This document shows, in pieces, positions 22,901-36,561 of a DNA stretch of 64,000 bases (positions are counted from its first letter, which is position 1; each line of letters opens with the position of its first letter). The translations under genes were made by a program, and so were the position numbers. The notes below the pieces were generated by a model. That model was not told where the DNA came from and did no database searches. It was given only the letters and a program-made list of their open reading frames with translations. Location: positions 316,011 to 380,010 of the forward strand of contig VXBM01000023.1 of assembly GCA_013400155.1 (NCBI GenBank). Reading direction: 5' to 3'. Origin of the DNA: Helopsaltes ochotensis (Eukaryota; Chordata; Aves; Passeriformes; Locustellidae).

Positions 22901-25900
22901 AATGACCGGATGGTTAAGGAAAGTAAATGGTGTTTCCTCATTCCTTTCAAGTGGTTGTGCAGAAAATTGGTATTGTAGCTTTTGCTTACCTTGTGTACTC
23001 ATAAACCCTTCTCCTGTTCTTGCTCTGAACCACAGTTCATGTGGTACTACCAACACCATTAAAAATTAAATCATCCAAAAAGGACTGCTTCTCCAGGAAA
23101 GGGTGGACAGCCAAAGTCCTTTACCTCAGAGTTGTCTGGCACATGAATGATGCATTCTTAGAGTGTGGCAAGCTGCAAGAAAGAAACCTACCAAAAATAT
23201 CTATTGGACTGTCCAGCAGGTGCCCTTTATTTTTTTGGTACTTGGAAGAATGAATGGCTCAAAACAAGGCACAGAAAATCCGATCAAATTAGTTGTAACT
23301 TGATGTCAGAGGCTAGACCTGGGGTCCCTATTTCTTGTCTTTTTCTAGGTCACAGAGACTTTCATGGATGTGAAAACCCTCCAATCAGTTCTCTGAATTG
23401 TTTTTCATTACATTTATGTGCAGTCTGAGACTTTTGTTGAACTAATTTTCAAGATGCTGAGAATTAATTTAAATTTTTATTGTCTGTGCTGCAAGTACAC
23501 ATTATTTCCTGGGAGCCTGGCTAGCTGTGACCTGAAGGCTGCAAAGACAATATTAATATAGGACTAAGACTCAGAAATCCTGTCTCTATGACAGTTCTTC
23601 CAGTCTTAAACTATTGCTTACTCAGCAATGTTTTTTGCAAACATATGTTATCCAGATTTCTTTAAAGACAAATATCATGACAATCTTTTTTTAAAAAATC
23701 AGCCCCCTCCCACGCCTTTTCATTCTGCTTTGTAGGCCAGATCAATTCTAATCCCCAGACAAGTTGTTCATAGGAAGAAAAACCCTCATTAACCTCAAAT
23801 TAGACCCAACTGATGAGATTTTTAGTTATGATTAGATCAGTGAAAGCTAAATTACAATCATGTGGTGTTACAAGTACCTGGCAGAGGGAGGTGAGATTCA
23901 CCCAGTGCAGACAGATCTGAACAAGATACTAAATGCCTGTGATAGTTAATGGAGAGGAAAAAGATATGGCTAGGATATGATTAATTTAATTCCCAAGTTG
24001 TTGATGAAAGGACAGCAGATAAATCTGACTACAAAATTATTGATTTCCATTAACTATAAAGTGAACTTAGAATGACTACCTTAGATAGAGATTCACATCA
24101 CAAATATCTACAGGTGATGAGCTCCCTCAGAGAATGAGGTCCCATAAATGCAAATGTGAATACAAATGTGGAGGTCAACCTGCAAAGTGAACTCCGTAGT
24201 GCCAGAGCCCACAGTCAGGAAAGAAATTATTATGCTGGAGAAGTCACCTCCCTCAAGGCCCACAGTCAAAAGCTCCAGGCTCTAGAGGAAGCTGTATTAA
24301 AGTGCCAATAACGAGATTTGCAAGATACCTGCTGGAAGAGCGATCTATTGTATAGGCTGAAGGGTCTTTGGTTATCTATCAAGCTGGTTAATTGAACAAG
24401 AACAAAGGTCAACAGGGTAAGGCCATGCAGGAACCTTGGAAGAAAAAAGCCCTTTAGTCAGACCAGGGCACGTTTATGAGACTGATACACCCAGCCTGTA
24501 AATGCCTCCACGCCAGAGACGCAGGCGGGAAAGCCATGTGAGCACTTGCATGTGTGAGGATGTGGTGCTCCCCAAAGCAGTGGCAGCTTTTCCTCCCTGC
24601 CCACACTATGAATTAGTCACATCCCGAGGGCACTGGGGCTGTCTGAATGGGATTTCAGGTTCCCATCGGTTGTTGCACTCCAGACTGCCATTTCCCTCTC
24701 TCCATCCTCTCTGTCTCCCAGGTTTTGGTCTCTGTTCCATACAGAGATTTATGTGTCCCAGAAAGACTAAAAGTAAGCTCCTGGACTTTCTCCACAGAGA
24801 ACAAAAAGTCCCCATTTGTAGTCACCATAGCCCTGCAAGCAGTGATGGCTGTAGCCTTTGTGAGTCTGGACAGATGCTGGTGCAGCTGACTCCTGCTGAG
24901 CTCTTTCATGCCTCAACTCTGTCGCCTTTATCCAAGTCAGGATCCACTGCATCCATGTTAACATGACTGAAGGTAATTCAGGCACAGCTGCATGAGTTTC
25001 AGTGATGACAGCCCAGGTGTGCCCTCCACCTGGAAATTTTACCAGTCCAATTGCTGATGAGCTGCCTGCTGTCCCCACTCCACAAGCACTGTTCTGACTC
25101 TGAGGCAACCTGGCTGCTGAATCAGCTGCAGTGGCAGGAACATTTGACACCAACAGGACTTCTCAAGTCAGCTAAGGCAACCTGTTTGTGGTTTAATGCC
25201 TTGACATGAGGACTGGGATGTTTACCTTAGAGTGTTAGATGTTTATCCTTTTTTCCCTATAGACTCTCTTAAGTGCCTATTTACATTTACCCTGTCCTAC
25301 ACTCCTGCCCCAGCCCTGCCACACTAGGCAGAGGGGTAGGTGTGAGATCTGGCTGTTTGCTGTAGTGGCTCAGTAACCTAGACATTCTTGACCAATGTCT
25401 TCATTATCAGTGTGAGCTGAGTTCCTCTGGTATTCTAGACAAATCTAGCTACCACAGCAGGTCTTTGATATACCCACATCACGGCAAGAGTATTCAACAG
25501 GCCAGAAAGGGTCTAAGGCAGTAGTTCCCAGATGCCAGGCTTGTGACCCATTCTGTGAAAGCAATCTCTGTTAGGAGTTTGCCATGCTGAGGAGAGACTG
25601 CTGCAGCTCTCCTGATGGAGAGAGGCTGGCATGGTGCCGAGCGCAGGACATGACTGGTGAGCCAGCTGCAGACCATGCCCTGGGGTCCCAGTTAGTAGTT
25701 TTGGGTGACATTTTGGGACACCAGCTTAACACTTGGTATCCTGGAGTTCTGACCCATCACTCTGATTTCAGCTCATTTCTATAATTAGGAAAGAAGGGAA
25801 AACAGCAGATCAACATTGGTGTGTGTTCTTCAAGAACCATTACTTTAGTGAGAGACTGGTAATGCTGTAAGAGTCTTCCTGAGCACTACAGAGATTTGCC

Positions 25901-26171
25901 TGTTAACTAGAACTTTATAAAATCTTCATTATCACCACCTACCTACCAGGGGAGCTAACAATTTCACACCCTTTTTATTCTTAGCTGCACATAATACCCT
26001 CTTAACAACAGGTTAAAAATAACTGCAGGAAGAACTGAATCACACATAATTTGAACAATTAGAAGTGACAAGCTGTTTTTCTCATCTAGTAAAATATGTC
26101 CATTTGGCATACTTTGCTGTCTAGCAGAGCTCTTTTATTCACACCACTCCAGTCTCTAAGGAAGACAAGCC

Positions 26172-26186
26172 ATTATTATTATTATT
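26172..26186. repeat. (ATT)5 microsatellite
   Basis: Five uninterrupted ATT units after gcc. Confidence 0.9.
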
Positions 26187-29100
26187 GTTCCACTGAAGAA
26201 GTGGACATCTGTACTTTCAACAAGATTAATATATTGAATGCACCAGAGTTATTTTATAGACCCTGAATTTGTTGTTATGAAGCAGACCCAGGAAACTGAA
26301 GACGCAAGGCCAAACCAAGCGGGTCCTTGTGAAAAGCCTCCCTCCTTGGTCCACAGAGTTAGTAAAAAAAAATGAATCAGCCCTCCCATGTCTAGCATCT
26401 CCTGTGTAAAAACTGGGCCTTGTAACGACATTTGCTCCTGAACTTTAAAAAGCTTGAAGGGTTTTGAGAAGAAAGCACACTCCACGTCAGAGGTGGCATA
26501 GCCATCCTCTAGAGAAAACAGGGGGCCCAAGTTGAGGATGTTATGTACATGTTATTCCAGACAGATTCTTTTTTATTTTGTTTTCAACAGTAAAGTTCAG
26601 GTTTCTTGCTGAGCAACAAGCTTGACCTAAGAGGCAAGCAGAGAGCTGGGACCCACAGAGGGCTTGCAAAGACCTGGTGCCTGAGGATGCTTAAAGCCTA
26701 ACTCCTATGACTTTTTTTTCCCTGAAGACCTACCATAAGGCAGAGTTTTAAGTTTCTTTATCACTTTCAGAAATGAGCCACTTGCATCTCATTATTAAGG
26801 ATATATATGTGCCTAAAAAGGCAGGTAAGTAGTTAGTGAATATTTCAGAATAATTTTGTATCTAACTTCTATCAAGCAAATGTCAAATGACTTAATGCTT
26901 TGAAAAATCCTAGAAAGAGGATTTCTGAATATATTTACATCTCTGCCACTGTTACCCCATCAGTGAAATGAAAGCTATCATAATTGCCCATTTTCTTGGG
27001 GGCAATGATGAGAGAACTTGCTAGAAAACAATGAGCTCTGGAGCACCAGTGCTGCTAGAGAATGTGAAGTAGATCTGAGGGTGGTGAGAACATCCTTGTT
27101 TCTGATGTTGTGTCTCTTGCCATAGGGAAAAGAGGAGGCAGTAAGCTGAAGCACTTCTTTTTAGTGTATTCTTATTTCTCATTTTCTCGTAGTGGTTAGC
27201 TTCTTGCCTTCACACATCTCTGACCCTCTTCACTCTGCCCTGTTCCTCCCACCTACAACATACACAGTTTATTTCATCCCACCATCTTGAATAATGATGG
27301 GAACTTAATTATCCAGTGAGAGACAGTATGACTCCTTTCTTCTATCATCTCCCTGAGCACTGATTTAGTGCTCATAATTACAATTACTTCAAATAGCATG
27401 CTAGGTATTTCAGGAGGTGAAAAATGTTCTCTATTTGCTACCAGCAAATCCCATTCTTGTCTACTTGATCCAATTTTGATTTTCTTCATCTGCTTTCTTG
27501 AAGCAAGTCAAGCATGTTTTGATTGTGCACTCCATTAGCAGAAAAGCAGTGTCTGATTCTTAAAAATATCATGTTGGTTTCCTGTATGCTTCTGTGCCAC
27601 TGAGGCTAAGAAATCCCCTGTGAAAAATCTGACCCTATTAGGATGGAACTCTAAGCTCAGAAGAAATCAGTGAGTGTCCGCTTGCTGCTGTGCCAAACAA
27701 ATCTGGATAAAGCACATCAAAAAGATAAGATGGATCCATTCCCGTGGTCCCAAAGGGAGAAAGCTTAGTGCATTGCTGTGCTTCCTTGCGTAAACTGTAG
27801 TGACTACAGGACAGGGTTCTGCCTGGTCCCCAGAGATTTTCCCTTACTACAAAGCATTAATCTTAATTCTTCAGAGAGGAAATCTTCGTTCAGCAGTCCA
27901 ACAAGTAATCCTTTAGTCCTTTGGTTCTTTATTGTAGTGTAGCTGAACCCATGAACCGCTGGTAAACATTCCTTCTCAATGGAAACTGAGAGTCCTGAAT
28001 AATTTGCAGGATCAGACTGCAAAGAATTCACTCCAACAATGATAATTTGTCCCTTAAGTATTATGTCCCTTAATTTCCCCAATATTAGGCATAGAATTCT
28101 GGTCTTTTTAGCTATAAAAAATTGTATGTGAATTGTATGCAGGTGAATTTGAAGTCAGGTGTTTGAGAGACTCACAGGGAGAGGTGGGAAGGGGGCCTGC
28201 AGACTTTACATCCAGAAGAAACTGCTGCAGGAAAAAGGAAATGAAGGAGGTTACATGATGTAGTTAAGGAACGGCAGAGATTTGGAAAGTAGTGCCTCGT
28301 AAAGCAGTGAGATTCTCAGTGTCTGAATGAGAGTAGGAAGCAGCCCTACCTTGGGCAGCCACACTGCAGTTGTACTTACCTTGCCTCCAGCAAGGATTAT
28401 GTGTTAACAGCACTGTTATCATCACTGTTCAGAGGAACATCAAGGGTTTGCCTCAGGAACACCCTTTTGGACAATAGTAGCCTTCCTGCCCTCTCCTTCA
28501 CTTGAAGCAAGTAATAATTTACAGCTACATCAACAGCAGTCACTGCAGCCCTCAGGCAACTGAATTACAACTGCAGCTAATGCACACAGGATTGAGCAAA
28601 AGCTGCACCCTTTCACTAGCATATAGATTCTACAAATGGCTTAAACTGGTGACAAACTCTACAGATTTCCCTGTGAGGTATTCCTAATCTGGGTAGCCTG
28701 CACAGGGCTGTGGAGTCAGTTCAATACAAATTACTTACGATTTTGTGGAATAATATAAACATGTAAACCATGGCACAAATTATCTCTTGTTCAATTTTCA
28801 CTGAATCCTATGAGTTTTTGCTGATGGAGCTTGTGCTTACTTTCCAATTCCTATTCAAGCAGCACATTCAGGGCTACATCCAGAGTAGGGCTGTCTGCCC
28901 TGAGCCATTAATTTGGATCCCAAAAAGGCAGGAGGGTGCCAAAATCACAAACCTGGAAAAGCTCACTCTACAGCTGTGTTATGAAACATCTGTGTTTTCT
29001 TTTTGTGTTGAGCTACAGTCTGGGGAATAAATTAGGAGTTGTTGGGTTTGTGGGGTCCTTTTTCCCTCTATAATGATTTTTTTTATGAACTGAATTTTAA

Positions 29101-29579
29101 AAATGGGAAATATTTGCCGTTCTGTGAGGAAAAATCTGTTCAGTAACAGCCTAGCAAATAGATGGTCTCTTGTGTCCGTAACTTTCCTTTTCTGCAAACA
29201 TTCACATCCACAGCCTCCTGTTTTCTCCTCTATCCCAAAACTTTTAAATGAAAGTTATGACAGAAACAGTCCAGATTTTCAAAAATAAAAATCTGCAGAA
29301 CTTGGACACCCAAACTTCACTTGGAGAAAGTATTGCCAGCTCAGAACAATCCCTGATAGGGCAGGAGACCTGGTAATGAGGGATATGGAAAAGGCTGAAG
29401 ATCTTGTTTTTTCTTTTCCTCAGTCTTGCTGTCAAAGTCTGCCTCCAGCCTCACAGAGCTGTGTGCCTTGTGGCAGAGTTTGAAGGAGACAAATATTGCC
29501 AATGGGAAGGGAAGATTAAGTCAGAGACTCTGTAAACAAATGCTTCAGCATAAGCATGGGGATGTGTGTGAGTCTTTGG

Positions 29580-29745
29580 GAGGTGATGGCGTGGATCCAA
29601 GAGTTAGGAGAGAGCTGGCTGGTGTCATTGAGTATGGCAAGGCCATACTCTATCATATTTGAAGAGTTATGGTAATTTGATGAGGTACCCAAGGTCAAGA
29701 AAGGCAAATGTCACACCCACCTCCAAGAAAGGCTAGAAGGAGTGC
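29580..29745 (+). mobile_element. CR1 LINE reverse-transcriptase fragment
   Basis: The order of motifs follows CR1 ORF2: a start resembling aggtgatggcgtggatcc, then gagagctggctggtgtcat, a degenerate catatttgaagagttatgg, gatgaggtaccc, and aaatgtcacacccacctcc ending in a lysine-rich aagaaaggctagaagg. In intact CR1 this encodes the segment before the polymerase palm. Here stop codons and small indels break the frame, so the copy is dead. Confidence 0.75.
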
Positions 29746-29990
29746 ATTTCTTAGCAGGAACCTTGCTAGGAGCAGGATTTGGTACTAATGAGGCTGCATT
29801 TGAAGAACTGTCCAGCTTACAGGAGGGCATCCGGCAGATGACCACAAGTCACAGGGCATGGGAGAAGACACTGAGACAGCAAGGTTTATTTGGCCAAAGA
29901 AAGAGAAGGGAAATAGGAAAGCATATTGCCATCTGCCACTGATGGGGAGGCTACAAATGGAAGAGAGCTAGATTTACCAGAAAAGTACAA
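29746..29990 (+). mobile_element. Possible continuation of the CR1 copy after an internal deletion
   Basis: The block around 29860-29920 (agacactgagacagcaagg, then ggccaaagaaagagaagg) and the stretch near 29946-29980 resemble the 3' half of CR1. That part normally follows ORF2, with wording like 'agcctggagaagagaaggct'. The similarity is weak. If right, a large internal piece of the element is missing. Confidence 0.35.
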
Positions 29991-32900
29991 AAGACAATGT
30001 TTGCAATACAGAAAACTCTAATCGAATATAAGAAAAGAAAATGTCATCCTGAAAGTGCACTGCACTGGAACAGGGCAGAGAGACTGTGGAATTCCAGTCC
30101 AGGACATTTTCAAAATTCAGCTAGTCAAGGCCTTGAGCAACTCCACCCAGCTTGGAAGATAGCTCTGCTGTAAGCAGGTAGCCTGTCACGTGGCCTCAGG
30201 GATGGCTTCCAGCCTGAATTAGTCTGTGGTTCTGTCATTCTTGTTTTGGGGCTTGAGAGTCTTTCCTGGGTTCTCTTTCCTATGTGTATTCCCAAAAAGA
30301 GAAGACAGGAAAGTATAGATAACTATTAAAAACCAAAAATAATTTCCATACCCGAGTAGAACAAATAAGGAAAATAAATATATACTGAAAGAGATCAAAT
30401 TATAGTTTGCTGTTGTCTGGAGGGTAATGATTCCAGGTGAAGAACAAACGCCCTCTAGAAAAGTAAGGATGTTTTACAAGATACCTTTTGGCTTTTTAAC
30501 GGTAGCCTAAATTTACTTGCAATGACTGGAATTTCTTCCAGTGTGTTTGAATGCTTTCAAATATAAGGAAGTCCAAATCATTGCTGCTCATGGCTGGGTC
30601 AGGAGATGGTGACTTCTGGTGTGTGGAATGCAGCCTCATCTAACACATCTGTGTGCTGGCCTTCTGCTGGGATCTTTTCTTGCAATCCCAACATTGCATT
30701 GCATCATCACTCAAAGCTGTTCTCATTTAACTCCTAAATTTAACAAGTGTCTAAAACCTCCAAATCCACATAAAAGATGCTAACCTCTAAAGATTCTTCT
30801 GGCATCTTCCTTTGATACCGGAGCTCGTTTATCTTAAGATCTTTCCAGAATGAAAGCAAATATGCTAGGGAGAATAAAATCAATATGATGGACAGACAAA
30901 CACATATTGATCAAAAACACTTCCTTAATACATCATCAGTTTGGTATGGACATTTACCAGCAGGCATAATTTTACTAATATAGTGAGGCCAATACCAGTC
31001 GGTAGCAAAGACTTATGGAAAAACCATCTGGCTGCACAGCATTTCTATTAGTTATGCAGCACACAGTAAATTTCACCACCTTCAATTCTACTTTCAAATT
31101 TCCGTTCTACAAGAATCTGTAGGAACATCTTGTCTGCATTCTCCACCCACACAAACACATGCATACACAGGCACAGTGTAAAATAGTCAATTAATTGTTG
31201 TTGTTGATGTGCTGTTTGTTGTATATTCACAGCCACAGGTTTTCCAGCTGAGGTTACCAGCCTAGTTAACACAGTGGCAGCATACAGGTATTCCTTCAGC
31301 TGACATTGCTAGTGCAAAAGTGAGAAATAATCTCTCTGGAAATGGCCTGAGCACCTGAAAGTAAAGCTAACTATCATTCTCCTCTGAGTGTGAAATGGGA
31401 CCAAACTCCTGCCTGTGTCTGGGTGAGTTTTGCCTGTGTTTGGGCTCGTCTTCCAGTAAATGGTGAACTGCACGTGCAATGGGCATATTCCCAAGCATTT
31501 TAAATGTCCAGTATCACTCTTAGCTAGCACTTGGCAAAGTACAGTAATGGATTAGGACAGTCTCTTATGACAGGGCAGATCTGTATGACATCCCAGACCA
31601 GGTCTATTTTCTGCTCTTCTGTGGAGCAGGGCCACAGGCAGAATCCTTGCAGCAGCTAGCTCACCTCAGTGCCTGGGTGGTGTCCGATCACCACCCTACT
31701 TGCAAGGCCGATGTTTCCCAATTCCACACTTCCTCCTGTTGGCCAGATCCAAGTTCAGTCCTCACTGAGTAGCCTTGTAGTCTTCCCACAAAAAAAATAT
31801 GCTCTCCAAATATTGTCATTCATTTCTGTCATGGAAAGAGCTGCTCCCATGCACCTCTCTTGAGAGCCTTACATACACACAAAGTCATGCTGCGATTCAT
31901 CCTGCTTAGCTGTTGTGCCTGATGTTATGATGCTGTGTGCTCCACCTTATATTAATACTCAGCCTCTGACTCCAGAAAAGCCCCTTTAGCAGCCTCACGG
32001 ACTAATAATGAACCAGCTCTCTAACAAAAGGTTAATTCCATTTTTTCTTCTTCATCTTATCTCTTGGCCCAGAAACAAGCTACAAACATTTTTTGCATCT
32101 AAAGCTGCCAAAACCCAGACGTCTTACACAAGAGCAGATGCTTAGAACTTTGTCCCTAGCTGGCTGGCAATGCAATGCTTGAGCTGAGCCCAGTTTCCTC
32201 CCCTCCTGGCTGCAGCTCAGCTTAGATTACACAGACCCTTGAACCTGCAAGTTCCCACATGGCAGTGAGATCTCTACTTTGGTTTCAATTGGATCATCAA
32301 AGTTTTAGTGACACCACTGCCATGCACCTAATCTGGGGATGCTCTGCAGGTCCTAAAAGAAAGCTGTTCAAGGATGGATGCTTGCATATGGGTACATCTG
32401 CCAACTGGACAATTTCATCAATTTTAGGGCAGATGCTCCTTTCTCTGATTAACTTTATACTACAAACAAGAGCTATCAGTTAACTTGCAAGATCCTCACT
32501 ATCTCTGATGGTTGCCTTGATACTAAATGTTCTGTAGCTTTAAAGTTCCCATTCTTTGCAATATATATTTTTTCCTTGACCCCTGATTTATAGAAAATAT
32601 CATGCCTTCCTTCTTCTTCTTCTTCCTTCTCCCCCACATAGATTCACATTATTTCTTAGCGTTTATCAATATCAAACCTTTATGAACTTGTGCATAACTA
32701 GGTAACAGCATCATTACTCATGAGTGTGAGCACAAGTCCCACCCTGTACTTGTGCCTTGGTGTTTCAGCTGAGAGCCCCCTGTGCACTGCACATGGACAG
32801 TCTCTCCAGCCTTGCACTTTTTCTTTAATCAGAGGAACACCTGATTCTCTCTTCTACACTACTATACACAGTTTAATGAAAAAAGGTGAGATATGAGTTT

Positions 32901-33816
32901 ACGAAGTTGAGCATACAAATGTAGAAAACGGTATTATAGCCAAACATTCTATGTTTCAAGAAGCAGAAGCAATTTCTTGTGTTCAGTGGCAGTCATACTC
33001 TGGGGTTCTTTCCAGATTGAACATTTGTTATTTGAATACTGTATGAGTTGTCTATGCAATTTGCTGATCAACATACTTACACAACAGCAGGAAATCTGCT
33101 AATGTTCTGTGTGGACCTTCTTGTGCTTTAACAGGGCAAAGGAATCTGTACAGGATAATATACCCAGTATTCCTTGCATAAACCTGTGAGAACTTGAGCT
33201 CACAGTGACCTTTTGTACCTTGAAACAAGCAAAAGCATCAGATCTCGTGCATCATCCTTCTAAACTCTCCCCAGGTTTCTTATATTACTTTGACACCTCG
33301 TCACAGAACAGTCTCATCTCAAGCACTGCACTCTACCACTGACAGCAAGCCCCCTAATCAGGCAGAGTGGAGAGGGATGAGTGCAAACATCCTATGCAAA
33401 ACTCATCTCAGGATTGGAGTGGTAGTGAGAGATGGATCATCTGAAGTACTTTCACCCTAAGATATATTCCTCATGAGGCATCATGCTGAACTGAACATGT
33501 TTGAAGGCAGGAAACCTTATAACATTAATAAGGGTGAGGCTGTGTGTAGACTTAAGCAGGACTCAATAAAAATTGCTTTTAGAGTAAAGAAGGAAGGAAA
33601 AGAGGAAATGCTAGTCATCAAAGTGAGAGATGACAATAGACTAGTAAAGAACTTCAGCTGTATAAGGAAGATACTTGTGAGAGGCTGCAAGAGATAGATT
33701 TAACCAGCCTAAGGAGATAAATAATCACATTGAATATCAAGTCCAGATTACAGGTATATACAATAAAATGGTATAAGAAATTTAGATAAAAGATCCAATG
33801 AAGATACAATATTTAA
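29991..33816. other. Intergenic, nothing recognised except a (TTC)n run
   Basis: A (CTT)n-type microsatellite lies at about 32605-32630. A 74-codon + frame at 33473-33697 is lysine-rich and unrecognised. No splice context supports it. Confidence 0.55.
32605..32630. repeat. (TTC)n microsatellite, interrupted
   Basis: Pyrimidine-only run of ttcc and ttc units ending in a C run. Confidence 0.85.
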
Positions 33817-34000
33817 NNNNNNNNNNNNNNNNNNNNNNNNNNNNNNNNNNNNNNNNNNNNNNNNNNNNNNNNNNNNNNNNNNNNNNNNNNNNNNNNNNNN
33901 NNNNNNNNNNNNNNNNNNNNNNNNNNNNNNNNNNNNNNNNNNNNNNNNNNNNNNNNNNNNNNNNNNNNNNNNNNNNNNNNNNNNNNNNNNNNNNNNNNNN
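33817..34000. other. Assembly gap (184 N)
   Basis: Uncalled bases. The flanks are not obviously repetitive, and the two sides cannot be related from this sequence. Confidence 0.99.
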
Positions 34001-34334
34001 CATCAGGGATGGAATAACTTTGTCAGTCCTCTACACTCAAGTGGTCACTTCCAGGGGGGTGACTCATGTCTGCAGAAACTGCAGAGTAGTGTGGCAGTGA
34101 CTTGTCTCCCTGAGTGTTTTACAACTAAATAAAAAAGGTCATCAGTGATGATTCTTCAAATGTTGTTGCTTCTGTGACTAGATTTGCCTTTTGCTTCCCA
34201 CTCATTCATAAACAAAACAGAAGTAGGAAAATGCCAATCAATGCTGAGGGAAAATTAGTGTTGCTGCATCATGGATTCCTAAAAATTGTGAATATCTTCT
34301 GAGTCTAAACTAATGACTTTTTATTTCTTTGCAG

Positions 34335-34405
34335 CGCCTGTTGTGCCTGGTGCATTTAGCAATAGCTCACCATTCATCCTGAGAAAATGGAAATACAGCT
34401 ATTGA
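34335..34405 (+). other. Unidentified candidate terminal exon after a strong acceptor
   Basis: The run gactttttatttctttgcag (34315-34334) is a near-consensus splice acceptor. Read in phase 2, the next 66 bases encode PVVPGAFSNSSPFILRKWK plus three residues, then TGA at 34403-34405. I recognise no protein. The acceptor is good, but a 22-codon frame proves nothing. It may be a non-coding exon or chance. Confidence 0.2.
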
Positions 34406-34806
34406 ATACAGACCACTTAGGTTTGCTTTCTTTTATGTTCACTGATGGAGAGCAGTTCTTCCGCTGTAGCACAGTGCAGGTGTGTGCTCTCCTAGTAAGC
34501 TCAGTCCAGTGAGGTAGGCAAGCTCCTGGTTAAGTGACACAGATCCTCAAATGTAACTGCAGACCACCCACCCTTTCCCCCTGCTCTCCCCTTGCATTTT
34601 ACCAACATCTTCATGACCTGGCAGGAGATGAGAACTGGTACCTGCTGTAGACCTGTATATCCTGTGACTGATTTAAGCAGCAGAGAATGTGCATGTTACC
34701 ACATCCTTTCTGAAGATCTGATACCAGGTTTCCTCCCATCATAAGACTCATATTTGCTGGCTTTTGAATTGAAGAAATTTTTGAAAGCAAGGGGATTTGT
34801 TTTCGT

Positions 34807-35235
34807 TTAAAACTTCATCTCTGAACACTTCTTGTACCTCTTTCCATTGAGGGAGTTAAAAAGTCTGATGCTCTTGTTCTGATGCATTTTGGGCACACCA
34901 TCAAACACTGGCTGCCACTCCCCTTCTTTTTCTGAAAGCCCCTGCAAACTTTGCCTCTGGCAGTATCGCAGAATATGACTACATCGTTGTTTTAGTTGAC
35001 TCCCATTACTCTTTCGTCCCTTTCCAGTACACTGCTTGTTTGCAGTTGAGAGTGTGATTTTGATTTTCACTGCCTCATGTGTCAGTTGCAAGCCTGAAGG
35101 GACCTTTTTACAATTGTAATAACAACTCTCAACAAAATCAATGGCAATTTCATTAGCGGTATGTAGCATCCATTTTGTTCTGCCCCCAAGGAACAGATGC
35201 CTTATTGCAGAAGATGTTTCAATAGAGGCTGACAC
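34807..35235 (-). other. Unidentified 142-codon open frame, possibly a pseudogene or exon
   Basis: This is an open frame with balanced amino-acid use (SAIRHLFLGGRTKWMLHTAN near its start, KRYKKCSEMKF at its end). The upstream edge is an in-frame stop immediately before a GTG, so no ATG start is at the edge; the first methionine is about 18 codons in. A weak acceptor-like ctgctgag lies at that edge. It has no family I recognise. A run of this length is expected a few times by chance in 64 kb. It could be the last exon of an unannotated gene or a degraded retrocopy. Confidence 0.2.
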
Positions 35236-36561
35236 TCAGCAGTTATAGAGTAGAGCCACATCACAAGGAGGATCTGTCATGAGGCTGCCTTTAATAGGCA
35301 GCCAAAAGAATTTGGCTCACACTGCACTGAATGCTCTTATCAACAAATTTGGCATCAAAGGAACTACAGTTCTACATTTTCTGAGTTTGCCTGAACCTCA
35401 GTGATCTGGTGACCTCTGCCCTCATAGCAGCCTTGCTATGTGTTGGAAAGTTGGAATGGAGTTACTGTTCCACTTTGATATGAGAAAAGGAGTTTCTCAA
35501 GCAAATGCCTACCCAAGATGTCACATCAATATAAGGACTGGAATTGATGAACTACGTTTTTAGCCACTTGACTTGGCTCACAGTAGGTACCTGTAGATGA
35601 AACAACAGATGCCAGAGGATCTTGCACCAGCATCATTGCACAGGAGCACATCCAAGCTGTGCTGTCACCCACACTTCTGGATTTCTTTCCCATGAACACA
35701 GGGACAACAGGAAGAGAAAGCTAGAGAAGCAAGGCTGGTGCATGCTCAAGTTTTACTCTGTTAAAAGAGTTAGGCCTTGGACCTAGCTAGGACCCGTCCC
35801 AGCCCTCGGAATAGGAATATATTTTCAGAAGCACAGAGGCAGGTTGAGGTGCTGTGGGGAATTATGACAATGCTAAGCCAGTGCTGTTCCTTCTTCCCTC
35901 TGCTGCTGTATTCTGCCCAATTCTGAAAAGGGTGCACCAGCTGTGCTGATAGAGCTGCTTGTGTGGTCACTGTGTGAAGCAGATTGGGAGACTCCATCTG
36001 AAAAGTAATTTCCTTTTTGTTATTTTCTGACTGGAGTGGTTTCGCAAAGCTGTTTACAGCACAGCTGCATTACTGAGGGATAGCGTGCCACTGGACGGGG
36101 TGTAAATGAGAGGAGGCGTCTCTGGGGAGGAGTCTGTAAGGAGAGGAAGGAGATGATACTTTAAACCAGAATAGCTGTGAAACTCTTTGTAATGTAAACT
36201 ACAGCTGAAGTCAGTTCATCTTCTTGGGCTTTCTTTGTGGTCACTAGGGAAAGATAAGCTCTTTCAGAGTGATGGAGAGCAGAAGTCCTTATCTCCATTG
36301 ATTACAGAGGGTCCCCAGACAGTGAAGTGCTTAATGTTACTAATACCCCCAAAACAAGCAGTGAAGCCAAACTTCCAGCATCTAGCAATTTCCATCTTGC
36401 TGTCTTCATATTAAGGAAATAACTTTCATTTTTGTGCCAAGAGTCTGCCAAAATAGCAGAACTATATTTCTGAGTGTAAAACTACTTTGAAATCTGATCA
36501 GCCAACAAACAGGAATCTGAATCCTAACTTCACCTACCAGTCCTGACAGTCTTCATCTCCT

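Larger units (their letters stand above)
17379..29579. other. Long intergenic stretch, no gene recognised
   Basis: Twelve kilobases with many short open frames on both strands and no convincing exon. The longest (154 codons on + at 24502-24966, 143 on + at 20760-21191, 135 on + at 21894-22301) look low in protein character, lack a family match and overlap open frames on the other strand. GC-richer patches occur near 18.4-18.7 and 24.5-25.1 kb. A T/G tract and an ATT microsatellite are listed separately. Confidence 0.55.

Noticed and set aside
24502..24966. 154-codon + frame starting MPPRQRRRR
   Set aside because: Poor protein character, overlaps open frames in other phases and strands, no splice or promoter context.
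29742..29942. 66-codon + frame as a host gene
   Set aside because: It overlaps and follows a decayed CR1 copy and partly resembles CR1 3' sequence.
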